From assembly GCF_001518015.1 (NCBI RefSeq), contig NZ_LPUY01000077.1, positions 46,493 to 110,492 of the forward strand: 64,000 nt of DNA. The letters run 5' to 3'. This stretch comes from Tritonibacter horizontis (GTDB taxonomy: Bacteria; Pseudomonadota; Alphaproteobacteria; Rhodobacterales; Rhodobacteraceae). Below the pieces are notes generated by a model. That model did no database searches, was not told the origin of the DNA, and was given only the letters and a program-made list of their open reading frames with translations. Positions 36,422 through 46,428 of the stretch are shown here, one piece after another. Both the position numbers and the translations under genes were made by a program. Every line of letters begins with the position of its first letter. The stretch's first letter is position 1.

Positions 36422-38926
36422 GTGCTTAGGTTTATTCTGTCCTTCTTTGGCGCTGTTTTCAGCACCATAACCCTTGGAATCGGGGTTTTGGCCCTGTCGA
36501 TTGGTGCGATCTTCTGGGTCTATGGGCGCGATCTGCCCAGCCATGAATCGCTGGCCCAGTACCAGCCACCGACCATCAGCCGGATTTACTCCGGCGAGGG
36601 GCAGATGATCGACGAATTTGCCAAAGAACGCCGGCTGTTCACCCCCTCGAGCGAGGTGCCGGATCTGGTGAAACAGGCGTTCATCTCGGCCGAGGACAAG
36701 AACTTCTACAGCCATGCCGGCTATGACGCGCGCGGTATTCTGGCCGCCGCCGTCGAAGCGGTGCAGTCGCGCGGGCGCAATGTGCGCGGTGCCTCGACGA
36801 TCACGCAGCAGGTGATGAAGAACTTCCTGCTCTCTGGCGACCGGCAGGCCGAACGCAAGATCAAGGAAATCATTCTGGCCACCCGGCTTGAGGATTCCCT
36901 CAGCAAGGAAAAAATTCTGGAGCTGTACCTGAACGAGATTTTCCTCGGCCAGAACTCCTATGGGGTGACGGCGGCGGCCCAGACCTATTTCAACAAGACC
37001 CTCGGAGAGCTGGCCCCGCATGAGGCGGCGACCCTGGCGTCGATGCCCAAGGCGCCGTCGGATTACCATCCGGTCCGCGAACGGGAGCGTTTGATGCAGC
37101 GGCGCAACTACGTGCTGCGCGAGATGAAAGAGAACGGCTATATCTCGGACGCCGTCTACGAGGTCGAAGTGGCCGAACCGCTGCGTTCGGTTCAGAACGG
37201 CGATTTTGACGGCTTCCGCAACGCGCTGCCCCCGCGGGATTATTTCACCGATGAGGTTCGCCGCCAACTGTCCGAAGATTTCGGCGAGGGCGAGTTCTTT
37301 ACCGGCGGTTTCACCATCCGCGCCACCATCGACGAGGAAATGCAGACCGAGGCCGCGCTTGCCATGCGCAAGGGGCTGGAGAAATTTGACCGCTCCCGTC
37401 AGGTCTGGCGCGGCACCGACGTGACGTTGCCAGCCGAGGTGCTGCAGGACGAAGAGCAATGGCGCGCCGCGCTGAGCGAGGCGGATGTGGCACGGGATAT
37501 CCTCACGATGGAGGGGGCCTGGCTGCCCGCGGTGGTTCTGGGCCTGTCGGAGAACGAACTGACCCTTGGTATCGAGAGCGTCAGTGGCACCGGAACGGTC
37601 CCGCGCTCCGACATCAAATGGATGAAGGGGGATTTCAGCGACAACTTTGCGGTTGGCGATGTCATCTATGCCATGGCCATTCGGGACGGCGATACCCTGC
37701 AACACTGGTCGGTGCGGCAGGTGCCCGAAGTGCAGGGCGGTTTTGTCGCGATGGACGTCAACTCCGGCCGGGTTCTGGCGATGCAGGGCGGGTTTTCCTA
37801 CCAGCATTCGGTGTTCAACCGGGCCACCCAGGCGCAGCGCCAGCCGGGATCGAGCTTTAAACCTTTCGTCTATGCGGCGGCGCTCGACAGCGGCTATAGC
37901 CCGGCGACGATCGTGATTGACGCGCCGATTGAAATCGACACGCCGCAGGGGCTGTGGCGCCCCAAGAACTCTTCGAACAAATTCTATGGCCCGACCCCGC
38001 TGCGCACCGGGATCGAGATGAGCCGGAACCTGATGACCATTCGATTGGCGCAGGAGGTCGGCATGCCGGTGGTTGCGGGCTATGCGGAACGGTTCGGGGT
38101 CTATGACAACATGGGCACCTTTCTCGCCAACTCGCTGGGGGCCGAAGAGACAACCCTGTACAAGATGGTGGCGGCCTATGCGATGTTCGCCAATGGCGGC
38201 GAGCGGGTGGAGCCGACGCTGGTGGATCGTATTCAGGACCGCTTTGGCAAGACGATCTATCGCCATGACGACCGCGATTGCGTCGATTGTTCCTGGGCCG
38301 AGCTGGACCCGGGCCGCGCGCCTCGGATCGTGACAAACCGCGAACAGGTGATGGACCCGATCACCGCCTATCAGTTGACCTCGATGATGAAGGGCGTGGT
38401 GGACCGCGGCACCGCCTCCAGCGTGATTGATCTGCCGGTGCCGACGGCCGGCAAGACCGGTACCACCAACGACAGCCGCGACGCCTGGTTCGTGGGCTTC
38501 ACCTCCAATATCGTGGCCGGCTGTTACATCGGCTATGACCAACCCCGGCCCATGGGGCGGGGCGCCTATGGTGGCACACTCTGCGGTCCGGTGTTTCAGC
38601 AGTTCATGACCAAAGCGGTGGAGAAATTCGGCGGTGGCCCGTTCGAAGTGCCGCCGGGCGGGCATTTCATCAAGATCGACCGCTACACCGGTGGCCGTCT
38701 GCCGGACGAGGCCAACGGCGCCTATGTGGTGGCGGAATATTTCCGCGATGGCGAAGAGCCGATCTTTGGCCTGGCGTTTGACGGTGGCTTTGGCATGGGG
38801 TCGGATCTGCCGCTGATCGAGGAAGTCAGCGAATCCGGCCGTCAGGTCACCACCTCCAGCGGCGGCACGGCGGTGCTTGGTCCCAAGGCAACCTTTGGCG
38901 ATGTCAGCTCCGGTGGGCTTTACTAG
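36422..38926 (+). CDS. mrcA: Penicillin-binding protein 1A (bifunctional transglycosylase/transpeptidase)
   Basis: 834 residues from GTG 36422, chosen because AAAGG lies 8 nt upstream and translation then begins just before the membrane helix (LRFILSFFGAVF onward). The glycosyltransferase domain has EDKNFYSHAGYD with the catalytic Glu and GASTITQQVMKN. A beta domain insert (about 320-420) follows. The transpeptidase has SxxK as Ser477-Lys480 (GSSFKP), SRN as SxN and KTGTTND as the KTG box. It polymerises and crosslinks peptidoglycan in the periplasm. The upstream amidase and RodZ genes make this a wall-synthesis region. Confidence 0.96.
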   Translation: MLRFILSFFGAVFSTITLGIGVLALSIGAIFWVYGRDLPSHESLAQYQPPTISRIYSGEGQMIDEFAKERRLFTPSSEVPDLVKQAFISAEDKNFYSHAGYDARGILAAAVEAVQSRGRNVRGASTITQQVMKNFLLSGDRQAERKIKEIILATRLEDSLSKEKILELYLNEIFLGQNSYGVTAAAQTYFNKTLGELAPHEAATLASMPKAPSDYHPVRERERLMQRRNYVLREMKENGYISDAVYEVEVAEPLRSVQNGDFDGFRNALPPRDYFTDEVRRQLSEDFGEGEFFTGGFTIRATIDEEMQTEAALAMRKGLEKFDRSRQVWRGTDVTLPAEVLQDEEQWRAALSEADVARDILTMEGAWLPAVVLGLSENELTLGIESVSGTGTVPRSDIKWMKGDFSDNFAVGDVIYAMAIRDGDTLQHWSVRQVPEVQGGFVAMDVNSGRVLAMQGGFSYQHSVFNRATQAQRQPGSSFKPFVYAAALDSGYSPATIVIDAPIEIDTPQGLWRPKNSSNKFYGPTPLRTGIEMSRNLMTIRLAQEVGMPVVAGYAERFGVYDNMGTFLANSLGAEETTLYKMVAAYAMFANGGERVEPTLVDRIQDRFGKTIYRHDDRDCVDCSWAELDPGRAPRIVTNREQVMDPITAYQLTSMMKGVVDRGTASSVIDLPVPTAGKTGTTNDSRDAWFVGFTSNIVAGCYIGYDQPRPMGRGAYGGTLCGPVFQQFMTKAVEKFGGGPFEVPPGGHFIKIDRYTGGRLPDEANGAYVVAEYFRDGEEPIFGLAFDGGFGMGSDLPLIEEVSESGRQVTTSSGGTAVLGPKATFGDVSSGGLY

Positions 38927-38946
38927 TCAGCGATGATCTGACCGGG

Positions 38947-38976
38947 GCGGCAATGCGGCGTTGGCCGCCTTGCCGC
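38947..38976 (+). terminator. Probable terminator after mrcA
   Basis: GCGGCAATGCGGC pairs with GCCGCCTTGCCGC (one mismatch) around a GTTG loop, 20 bp after the mrcA stop. The following GCTCTTGT is a poor T-run. Confidence 0.5.
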
Positions 38977-39040
38977 GCTCTTGTAGTGGTCCCGGTCGTG
39001 CGGTATCACCCAGTTTCAAACCAGACCTCAAGGAACACCC

Positions 39041-40168
39041 ATGCGCGCCGAGATCCAGAACATCGTGGCTGATATCGAAAAATCGCTCGACCTTCTTTCC
39101 CAGCGGATGGACTGGGAAACCGCGCAGTTCCGGCTGGAAGAATTCAATGCGCGGGTCGAGGATCCCAACCTCTGGGACGACCCGGAGGCGGCGCAGAAAC
39201 TGATGCGCGACCGGCAGATGCTGGTGGATGCCATCGAGGTCTATTCCACCATCAAGCAGGATCTGGCCGACAATATCGAGCTGATCGAGCTTGGCGAAAT
39301 GGAAGAGGACGCCGAAGTCGTCATCGATGCCGAGAACGCGCTGAAGCTGCTCCGGGAAAAGGCCGCCGAAAAGGAGCTGGAAGCGCTTCTGGATGGGGAA
39401 GCCGACGCCAATGACACGTTTCTCGAGATCAACTCGGGCGCCGGGGGCACCGAGAGCTGCGACTGGGCCTCGATGCTGGCGCGGATGTATGTCCGCTGGG
39501 CGGAGAAAAAAGGCTACAAAGTCGAGCTGCAGTCCGAAAGCGCAGGCGAAGAGGCCGGTATCAAATCCGCTGCCTACAAGATTTCAGGCCACAACGCCTA
39601 TGGCTGGCTGAAGTCGGAGAGCGGCGTGCACCGGCTGGTGCGAATTTCGCCTTTCGATTCGGCGGCCAAGCGGCATACCTCCTTCAGCTCGGTCTGGGTC
39701 TATCCGGTGGTGGACGACAATATCGAGATTGAGGTCAACCCGGCCGACATCCGCATCGACACCTACCGGTCCTCCGGGGCGGGGGGGCAGCACGTCAACA
39801 CCACCGACTCGGCAGTGCGGATCACCCACATGCCGACCGGAATCGTCGTGACCTCTTCCGAGAAATCCCAGCACCAGAACCGCGACATCGCCATGAAGGC
39901 ACTGAAATCGCGCCTGTACCAACAGGAACTGGATCGCCGCAACGCCGACATCAACGCCGCCCACGAGGCCAAGGGCGATGCGGGGTGGGGCAACCAGATC
40001 CGATCCTACGTGCTGCAGCCCTACCAGATGGTCAAGGATCTGCGCACCAGCCATGAGACCTCGGACACCAAGGGCGTGCTCGATGGCGATCTTGATGGCT
40101 TCATGGCTGCGACCCTGGCGATGAAGGTCTCCGGCAAGAGCCGCGCCGACGCCCAGGGCGACGACTGA
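39041..40168 (+). CDS. prfB: Peptide chain release factor 2
   Basis: 375 residues. RF2 reads UGA and UAA stop codons. The stop-codon reading motif SPF is in [13 protein letters not shown], and the hydrolysis motif GGQ is in [11 protein letters not shown], the site usually methylated on Gln. The N-terminal helices carry [11 protein letters not shown] as in RF2. The frame is open from the ATG throughout, so the programmed +1 frameshift of E. coli prfB is absent here. The long acidic stretch [14 protein letters not shown] is normal for domain 1. It follows mrcA by 114 bp. Confidence 0.96.
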   Translation: MRAEIQNIVADIEKSLDLLSQRMDWETAQFRLEEFNARVEDPNLWDDPEAAQKLMRDRQMLVDAIEVYSTIKQDLADNIELIELGEMEEDAEVVIDAENALKLLREKAAEKELEALLDGEADANDTFLEINSGAGGTESCDWASMLARMYVRWAEKKGYKVELQSESAGEEAGIKSAAYKISGHNAYGWLKSESGVHRLVRISPFDSAAKRHTSFSSVWVYPVVDDNIEIEVNPADIRIDTYRSSGAGGQHVNTTDSAVRITHMPTGIVVTSSEKSQHQNRDIAMKALKSRLYQQELDRRNADINAAHEAKGDAGWGNQIRSYVLQPYQMVKDLRTSHETSDTKGVLDGDLDGFMAATLAMKVSGKSRADAQGDD

Positions 40169-40274
40169 TCCAGAACAAAACCTGCCCCATGACGCGCCGG
40201 TTGGACTGAACGCCAGGGGGCTCTCCCGCCACCGGGCCTGAGCCTCGCAGAGGCCCGCCCGGCGTTGGGCCGGG

Positions 40275-40296
40275 CAGCCGACCGATCGGTCGGCTG
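40275..40296. promoter_or_regulatory. Perfect 22-bp palindrome between prfB and the amidase gene
   Basis: CAGCCGACCGA is followed directly by its complement TCGGTCGGCTG. No T-run follows. It lies 101 bp before the amidase start. A second, weaker stem (CGGGCCT/AGGCCCG, 40233-40257) lies before it. The form is that of a TetR-family operator; a structural hairpin is the other option. Confidence 0.5.
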
Positions 40297-40396
40297 TGCG
40301 CACGACGCTGATGTTGCACGCTTTTTTTGGGGGCGTTGCAGGGCGTTGGCGGCGGCCTAGGATCCGATGATCAGACGCGAATGACAAGGACACGCC

Positions 40397-41794
40397 ATGA
40401 CGCTTTGCGACCGGTCAGCCGGGGATCTGGCGGCAGACATCCGTTCCGGTGACCTGACAGCGGAAACGCTGATGGAGGCCACACTGAGCCGGATCGCACG
40501 CCGCAATCCGGAATTGAACGCCATTGTTGCCCTGCGGGAGCGCGACGCGCTTCTGGCCGAGGCGCGTGCGGCGGACCGCGTGCCCGAGGCCGCGCGCGGC
40601 CCCCTGCATGGATTGCCGATGGCGATCAAGGATCTGGCCAATGCCAAGGGGCTGGTCACCGCGCAGGGGTCGCCGATCTTTGCCGGACAGGTGGCGGCGC
40701 AGGACGATCTTTTTGTGGCGCGCCTGCGTGCCGCAGGGGCGATCCTGATCGGCAAGACCAATACGCCCGAATTCGGCCTCGGCTCCCATACGTTCAATCC
40801 TGTCTATGGCGCCACGCGCAACGTGGTTGATCCGAGCCGCTCGGCCGGCGGGTCCTCGGGCGGGGCGGCGGTGGCGCTTGCGGCGGGCATGGTGGCCCTG
40901 GCCGATGGGTCAGACATGATGGGATCGCTGCGCAACCCGGCCGGCTGGAGCGAGGTCTATGGCTTTCGCCCGACCTGGGGCTGGGTCCCTGGCGAACCTG
41001 AAGGCGACCTGTTCCTGCATCCGCTGGCGACCAACGGCCCCATGGCGCGCAGCCCTGCGGATCTGGCGCTTTTGCTGGATGTGATGGCGGGCGGCGACCC
41101 GCGCTTGCCGCTTCATCGTGGCGCCCGTCCGGTGCAGCCCTTGCAGGATCCAGGCGCCCTGCGGCTGGGGTGGCTCGGCGATTGGGGCGGTGCCTATCCG
41201 ATGGAGGACGGTGTGCTTGCGACCTGCGAGACGGCGCTGTCGACCCTGGAAAGCCAGGGCCACCGGGTTGACCGTCTCGCGCCGCCCTTTGCCGCCGAAA
41301 AGATCTGGCACTCCTGGATCACCCTGCGCTCCTTTGCGGTTGCGGCAGGGCTGCGCCCGCTGCTGGATCGGCGGGCGCAGTTGAAAGACACCGCCATCTG
41401 GGAACTGGAGCGCGGCCTGGCGCTGACCGCGCAGGACATCCAGGACGCCTCTGATCTGCGGTCCGACTGGATGCGGGTGGCGGCGGGATTGTTCGACACC
41501 TACGATGCGCTGCTCTTGCCCACGGCGCAGTGCTGGCCGTTCCCGGCGGACTGGGACTATCCGCGTGAAATCGCAGGGGTTGCTATGGATACCTATCATC
41601 GCTGGATGGAAGTGGTGGTCCCGGCAAGCCTGCTGGGGCTTCCGGCGCTGGCGGTGCCGGCAGGGCGCGGCCCGCAGGGGCTGCCGATCGGTGTGCAAAT
41701 GATCGGGCCTGCCGGCAGCGACGCAGCGTTGCTCGGGCTGGGCCAATGCTACCATCAGGCGTCGGTCGGCGCGCGAGAGGGCCGAGCGACCTGA
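40397..41794 (+). CDS. Amidase-signature family hydrolase
   Basis: 465 residues. The Ser-Ser-Lys triad is present: Lys78 in AIKDLA, Ser153 in the SAGGSSGGAAVAL signature, and the nucleophile Ser177 in DMMGSLRNPA. The usual DTGGS before the nucleophile is altered to DMMGS and the following Ile/Arg pattern to LRNPAGWSEVYG, which is seen in a subset of the family. This is not GatA: there is no gatBC nearby and the C-terminal half differs. The substrate is unknown. A perfect palindrome upstream may control it. The gene is convergent with the XRE regulator, with 17 bp between the stops. Confidence 0.88.
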   Translation: MTLCDRSAGDLAADIRSGDLTAETLMEATLSRIARRNPELNAIVALRERDALLAEARAADRVPEAARGPLHGLPMAIKDLANAKGLVTAQGSPIFAGQVAAQDDLFVARLRAAGAILIGKTNTPEFGLGSHTFNPVYGATRNVVDPSRSAGGSSGGAAVALAAGMVALADGSDMMGSLRNPAGWSEVYGFRPTWGWVPGEPEGDLFLHPLATNGPMARSPADLALLLDVMAGGDPRLPLHRGARPVQPLQDPGALRLGWLGDWGGAYPMEDGVLATCETALSTLESQGHRVDRLAPPFAAEKIWHSWITLRSFAVAAGLRPLLDRRAQLKDTAIWELERGLALTAQDIQDASDLRSDWMRVAAGLFDTYDALLLPTAQCWPFPADWDYPREIAGVAMDTYHRWMEVVVPASLLGLPALAVPAGRGPQGLPIGVQMIGPAGSDAALLGLGQCYHQASVGAREGRAT

Positions 41795-41811
41795 ACCGCG
41801 CGACGGCTGCG

Positions 41812-42612
41812 CTACCTGAACGGGGTGCCCAGCTGAAGCATCCGCTTGTGAAACGGAATGATGTCGGGCGCATTGGTAAAGCCGCAGCCGCGCGCCGCGG
41901 GCAAGGCGTCGCGGACGGTCGGGCCGAGATATTCATACAGCATCCGGGTCACCCGCTCGCCGCCTTCGCTTTCGCGGATCGTGCGCGCGACATAGCCAAT
42001 CCAGAGGCTGTTTTCTGCCGCCGAGACCCGCGCCAGGTAATTGAAGGAATAGGTCAAGGTATTGCGACGGCTGAGCACAAAGGCGACGCCATCTTCGTGG
42101 CAGGTCATGTAGCCGCGGTATTCGCGCGTCGGGCCTGAGGTGGACAGCCCCTGAAACTGCATGCCCGCGCGCGGTTCATAGCCCTTGATATAGGTGATCC
42201 CCTCGATCCGGTGCACATGTACGATGCCGACGACAAAACTGTCATCGCTGATGAAACTGCGGCGGGTGAAGCGATAAAACCCGGTGGGAAAAACCTCCTC
42301 GGTGACCCGTGTGATCCCGGTGTCAAAGAAATCCTTGAGGTATTGGCTGTGCACCACAGTTTCCTTGGGCGGATCGAGCGTATCGACCGGCTCCAGCAGA
42401 ATGCGGGCGTCAACGGCAAAGAAACTGCAAATCCGGTCCAGCACATCGGGGCGCGGAAAACTCTCGCCGGAGATATAGCGATTGAATTGGGTCCGGTTGA
42501 TGCCGAGGCGCCGGGAGAGTTCTGAAATCGAAGGATAAGCGCGCGAGAGTTTGCGCAGATTTTCACCAAAGACAGTTCTCAGTTCGGCAGGAGATCGGTT
42601 GTGTTTCAGCAT
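41812..42612 (-). CDS. XRE-family transcriptional regulator with C-terminal sensor-like domain
   Basis: 266 residues from ATG 42612 (a TTG four codons earlier is possible). The N-terminal helix-turn-helix is at about 10-65 with YPSISELSRRLGINRTQFNRYISGE. The remaining 200 residues are a mixed alpha/beta region with no motif I recognise (GFYRFTRRSFISDD, VHRIEGITYIKGYEP, LTYSFNYLARVSA). This type recurs in Rhodobacteraceae as an uncharacterised regulator. A target cannot be named; the nearest genes are the convergent amidase and the divergent cold-shock-like protein gene 192 bp away. Confidence 0.85.
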   Translation of the reverse strand: MLKHNRSPAELRTVFGENLRKLSRAYPSISELSRRLGINRTQFNRYISGESFPRPDVLDRICSFFAVDARILLEPVDTLDPPKETVVHSQYLKDFFDTGITRVTEEVFPTGFYRFTRRSFISDDSFVVGIVHVHRIEGITYIKGYEPRAGMQFQGLSTSGPTREYRGYMTCHEDGVAFVLSRRNTLTYSFNYLARVSAAENSLWIGYVARTIRESEGGERVTRMLYEYLGPTVRDALPAARGCGFTNAPDIIPFHKRMLQLGTPFR

Positions 42613-42728
42613 GTTGGGCCACAATTCGCTAGCATCTGTTTCGACTTGGCGTCACGTCCTGATGCTAACTCGCACCAAAATGAGTGTACCTGACGCCATA
42701 GCGTATCAAGCTCGACACAAATTGCAAT

Positions 42729-42749
42729 TCCCAAAGCGCGACTTTGGGA
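42729..42749 (+). promoter_or_regulatory. Terminator-like hairpin in the leader of the cold-shock-like gene
   Basis: TCCCAAAG pairs with CTTTGGGA around CGCGA and is followed by TTTTTG. It sits 56 bp before the start codon, between two divergent genes. A terminator at this place would act as an attenuator for the downstream gene, or the palindrome may be an operator. Confidence 0.45.
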
Positions 42750-42804
42750 TTTTTGAATTCAGGGAATTGACGCACAATAGGATCAGGCAAACGCGAGGTG
42801 CGCC

Positions 42805-43380
42805 ATGATAGGGGTTGTCGTCTGGTCAGATTCCGCCAAGAAAAAGGCGGTTATCTGGTGTGAAGACCAAAGAGATTTGGCTTATTGTCTGTTGCCGGAA
42901 ACGGCGACAGAACCCATGCGGTTTGGCAAGGGCGATCTGGTTGAATTCGAAACGCGGTACGAAAACAGGATGCGTATTGCGGAGAATGTTCAGATTGTCG
43001 AAACCGACAGCCGCAGCGGTCTGGCCGATGCATTGCGTCACAGCAAGGCGGCGGACCGACGAGAGGAGGCCAACAGCGACCGCGACGAAAACGACAGCAG
43101 TTTTCGCGGTGCTGAGGTCACGACTTTGCCGGTCGCCACGCGCAATGGCGGGCGTGGATCGGTGCACGAGGGGGCAGATCCCGAGGTCTGCGAGATGTGC
43201 GACCTGGCACAGCATGACGCCGCGAGATCCCGCGAGGCAAACCCGGAACGGCGGGTCTCTCAAGCTGCGTCGGGGCAGGGGGCGACAGGGCAGGGGGCTC
43301 TGCACGCCGACGGTGCCGCACCAGAGCGCCGAACCGTCTCTGCAACCATCCTCCCGTTCCCTGAGTTGATGCGGGCGTGA
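42805..43380 (+). CDS. Unknown protein: cold-shock-like N-terminal domain plus disordered tail
   Basis: 191 residues; GAGG lies 6 nt before the ATG. Residues 1-65 (GVVVWSDSAKKKAVIWCEDQ, then GKGDLVEFETRYENRMRIAENV) have the strand pattern of a cold-shock/OB domain: an initial VVVW like GTVKWF and a closing VEFE like the family end. The RNP aromatic motifs are not conserved, so nucleic-acid binding is uncertain. Residues 65-180 are polar and disordered, with a CEMC pair (about 131-134). The end TILPFPELMRA is hydrophobic and may be a short binding motif. I do not recognise a named family. A hairpin precedes it and a strong terminator follows. Confidence 0.7.
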   Translation: MIGVVVWSDSAKKKAVIWCEDQRDLAYCLLPETATEPMRFGKGDLVEFETRYENRMRIAENVQIVETDSRSGLADALRHSKAADRREEANSDRDENDSSFRGAEVTTLPVATRNGGRGSVHEGADPEVCEMCDLAQHDAARSREANPERRVSQAASGQGATGQGALHADGAAPERRTVSATILPFPELMRA

Positions 43381-43471
43381 CCTGAAATCCTGATGAGATT
43401 TCATTCACTTGCGAAGATCGATGGCGGTCGTCGGGATGGATCAAACCGCCACAACTGGCATCCTGAAATCA

Positions 43472-43502
43472 CAAAACGCACCCCGATTCAGGGTGCGTTT
43501 TG
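43472..43502. terminator. Terminator between the cold-shock-like gene and ilvN
   Basis: CAAAACGCACCC and GGGTGCGTTTTG form a perfect 12-bp stem with a 7-nt loop, with A- and T-runs inside the arms, so it can act for both convergent units. Confidence 0.85.
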
Positions 43503-43574
43503 CGCTTTGTCATCTTGTTGCCACAGGACAGTCCGGCCCGGCCTGTTGCGGCCTGGTGCTGGCCGCCGCGCGGG

Positions 43575-44135
43575 TTACTCGCCGCGCAACAGGGCGGCGA
43601 CACCGGTGCGGGCAATCTTGGTCAAGCCAAGGGGCCGCATCAGATCCGCAAAGGCGTCGATCTTGTCTGGCGCGCCGGTCAGCTCGAACATGAAGCTGTG
43701 CAAGGTGCTGTCCACCACTTTGGCGCGGAAAATATCCGCCAGCCGCAGCGCTTCGACCCGCTTTTCGCCATCACCGACCACCTTGAGGATCGCCAGTTCG
43801 CGCTCCACAAACGGGCCTGCAACCGTCAGGTCGGTGACCTCATGCACCGGAACGATGCGGCCCAGCTGGGCTTTGATCTGCTCGATCACCTGCGGGGTGC
43901 CGGTGGTGACGATGGTGATCCGGCTGAGGTGCCCGGTGTGATCCACCTCGGCCACGGTCAGGCTGTCGATGTTGTAGCCGCGCCCGGCAAACAGGCCAAT
44001 GACCCGTGCCAGAACCCCGGGTTCGTTTTCCACCAGCACGGTGATCGTGTGGCGTTCCTGCGTGTCGGAGAAATTCGGCCGCAGGTTATAGGCAGAGTGC
44101 TTGGTGGCACCTTTTTTGATGTGTAGGGCAGACAT
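43575..44135 (-). CDS. ilvN: Acetolactate synthase small (regulatory) subunit
   Basis: 186 residues from ATG 44135 (start MSALHIKKG), chosen because a longer frame to 44174 adds 13 residues without match and GGGA lies just upstream of the ATG. The N-terminal ACT domain reads HTITVLVENEPGVLARVIGLFAGRGYNIDSLTV and binds valine for feedback inhibition (shown here in parts). The C-terminal half (ERELAILKV onward) is the second ACT-like domain. It activates and regulates IlvB. It lies 66 bp after ilvB on the minus strand, in the same unit behind the attenuator. Confidence 0.96.
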   Translation of the reverse strand: MSALHIKKGATKHSAYNLRPNFSDTQERHTITVLVENEPGVLARVIGLFAGRGYNIDSLTVAEVDHTGHLSRITIVTTGTPQVIEQIKAQLGRIVPVHEVTDLTVAGPFVERELAILKVVGDGEKRVEALRLADIFRAKVVDSTLHSFMFELTGAPDKIDAFADLMRPLGLTKIARTGVAALLRGE

Positions 44136-44201
44136 GTCAGTCCCTTTCCTCGAAATATCGGGGCAGGGCGGCAACTGCGCCCCGCAACAAACCTGTTCAG
44201 A

Positions 44202-45953
<1,752 letters not shown>

Positions 45954-46004
45954 CTGCTTTGCTCCAGTTCACGACATCGTCTTTCTTCGCCTCAGTCTTC
46001 GCAT

Positions 46005-46033
46005 AAAAAAGCCCCCGATTTTTGATCGGAGGC
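46005..46033 (-). terminator. Attenuator terminator before ilvB
   Basis: On the minus strand GCCTCCGAT pairs with ATCGGGGGC (one G-T wobble) and is followed by six T. It lies 51 bp before the ilvB start, downstream of the leader peptide stop. A separate 9-bp inverted repeat links GCGCATGGG within the leader end (46066-46074) to CCCATGCGC (46032-46040), which overlaps the terminator by 2 bp. Confidence 0.8.
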
Positions 46034-46058
46034 GCATGGGTTCGATTATGGTCTACCG

Positions 46059-46106
46059 TCACCGGCCCATGCGCGTGTGTCCTACAATTACGACTAGCCT
46101 TGCCAT
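46059..46106 (-). CDS. Leader peptide of the ilvBN attenuator
   Basis: A 15-residue frame, MARLVVIVGHTRMGR, with Leu, Val, Val, Ile, Val codons in a row (codons 4-8). A GGAG lies 11 nt before the ATG. The stop is 26 nt before the terminator stem. A run of the pathway's own amino acids in a short leader before a terminator is the textbook sign of ribosome-mediated attenuation. The frame is read on the minus strand and is conserved nowhere I can check. Confidence 0.75.
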   Translation of the reverse strand: MARLVVIVGHTRMGR

Positions 46107-46138
46107 CGCCCAAAGGTCTCCATCATGCGTTGCCGGGG

Positions 46139-46167
46139 ACATTATGGGCGACAGCAGGGAGGGTCAA
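46139..46167 (-). promoter_or_regulatory. Promoter of the ilv leader transcript
   Basis: On the minus strand TTGACC (46162-46167) is followed after 17 bp by TAATGT (46139-46144). Transcription would start near 46132, 26 nt before the leader peptide start. Confidence 0.6.
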
Positions 46168-46428
46168 CAGGGAAAAGAACTGTTTTCGGGGTAGATTTGG
46201 ACATTTTATTACCCGCGAGCACCTCATCGCGACACTTTCCTGTTCTCGAGGTGCGAATCTGGAGCGTTCAGGGCGGGGAAGTCCATGCCGCGGCATCTCT
46301 TTGTCATCAAAGGGAGCGCCGCGCCGGGCCAAGCCACGCCCGCGCCGGGCCTCGGCCCGGCGCCCGGCCCAACGGGCGCGGATCGGGGTGTCGCCGATCC
46401 TGCGACGGGCGGGAGCCCGCCCCTGTTC
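46168..46428. other. Non-coding stretch with a GC-rich palindrome between ilv promoter and the LuxR-type gene
   Basis: 261 bp without a gene. At 46342-46363 GCGCCGGGCC-TC-GGCCCGGCGC is a perfect palindrome; the decamer GCGCCGGGCC also occurs at 46321-46330. It lies 66 bp after the stop of the LuxR-type regulator and could end its transcript without a T-run. Confidence 0.5.

Noticed and set aside
36386..38665. A 759-codon minus-strand frame opposite mrcA
   Set aside because: Shadow of a high-GC gene; composition is not protein-like and no motif is present, whereas mrcA shows all its catalytic boxes.
39041..39150. Programmed frameshift in prfB
   Set aside because: The frame is open from the start codon without an early in-frame UGA, so no frameshift is needed.
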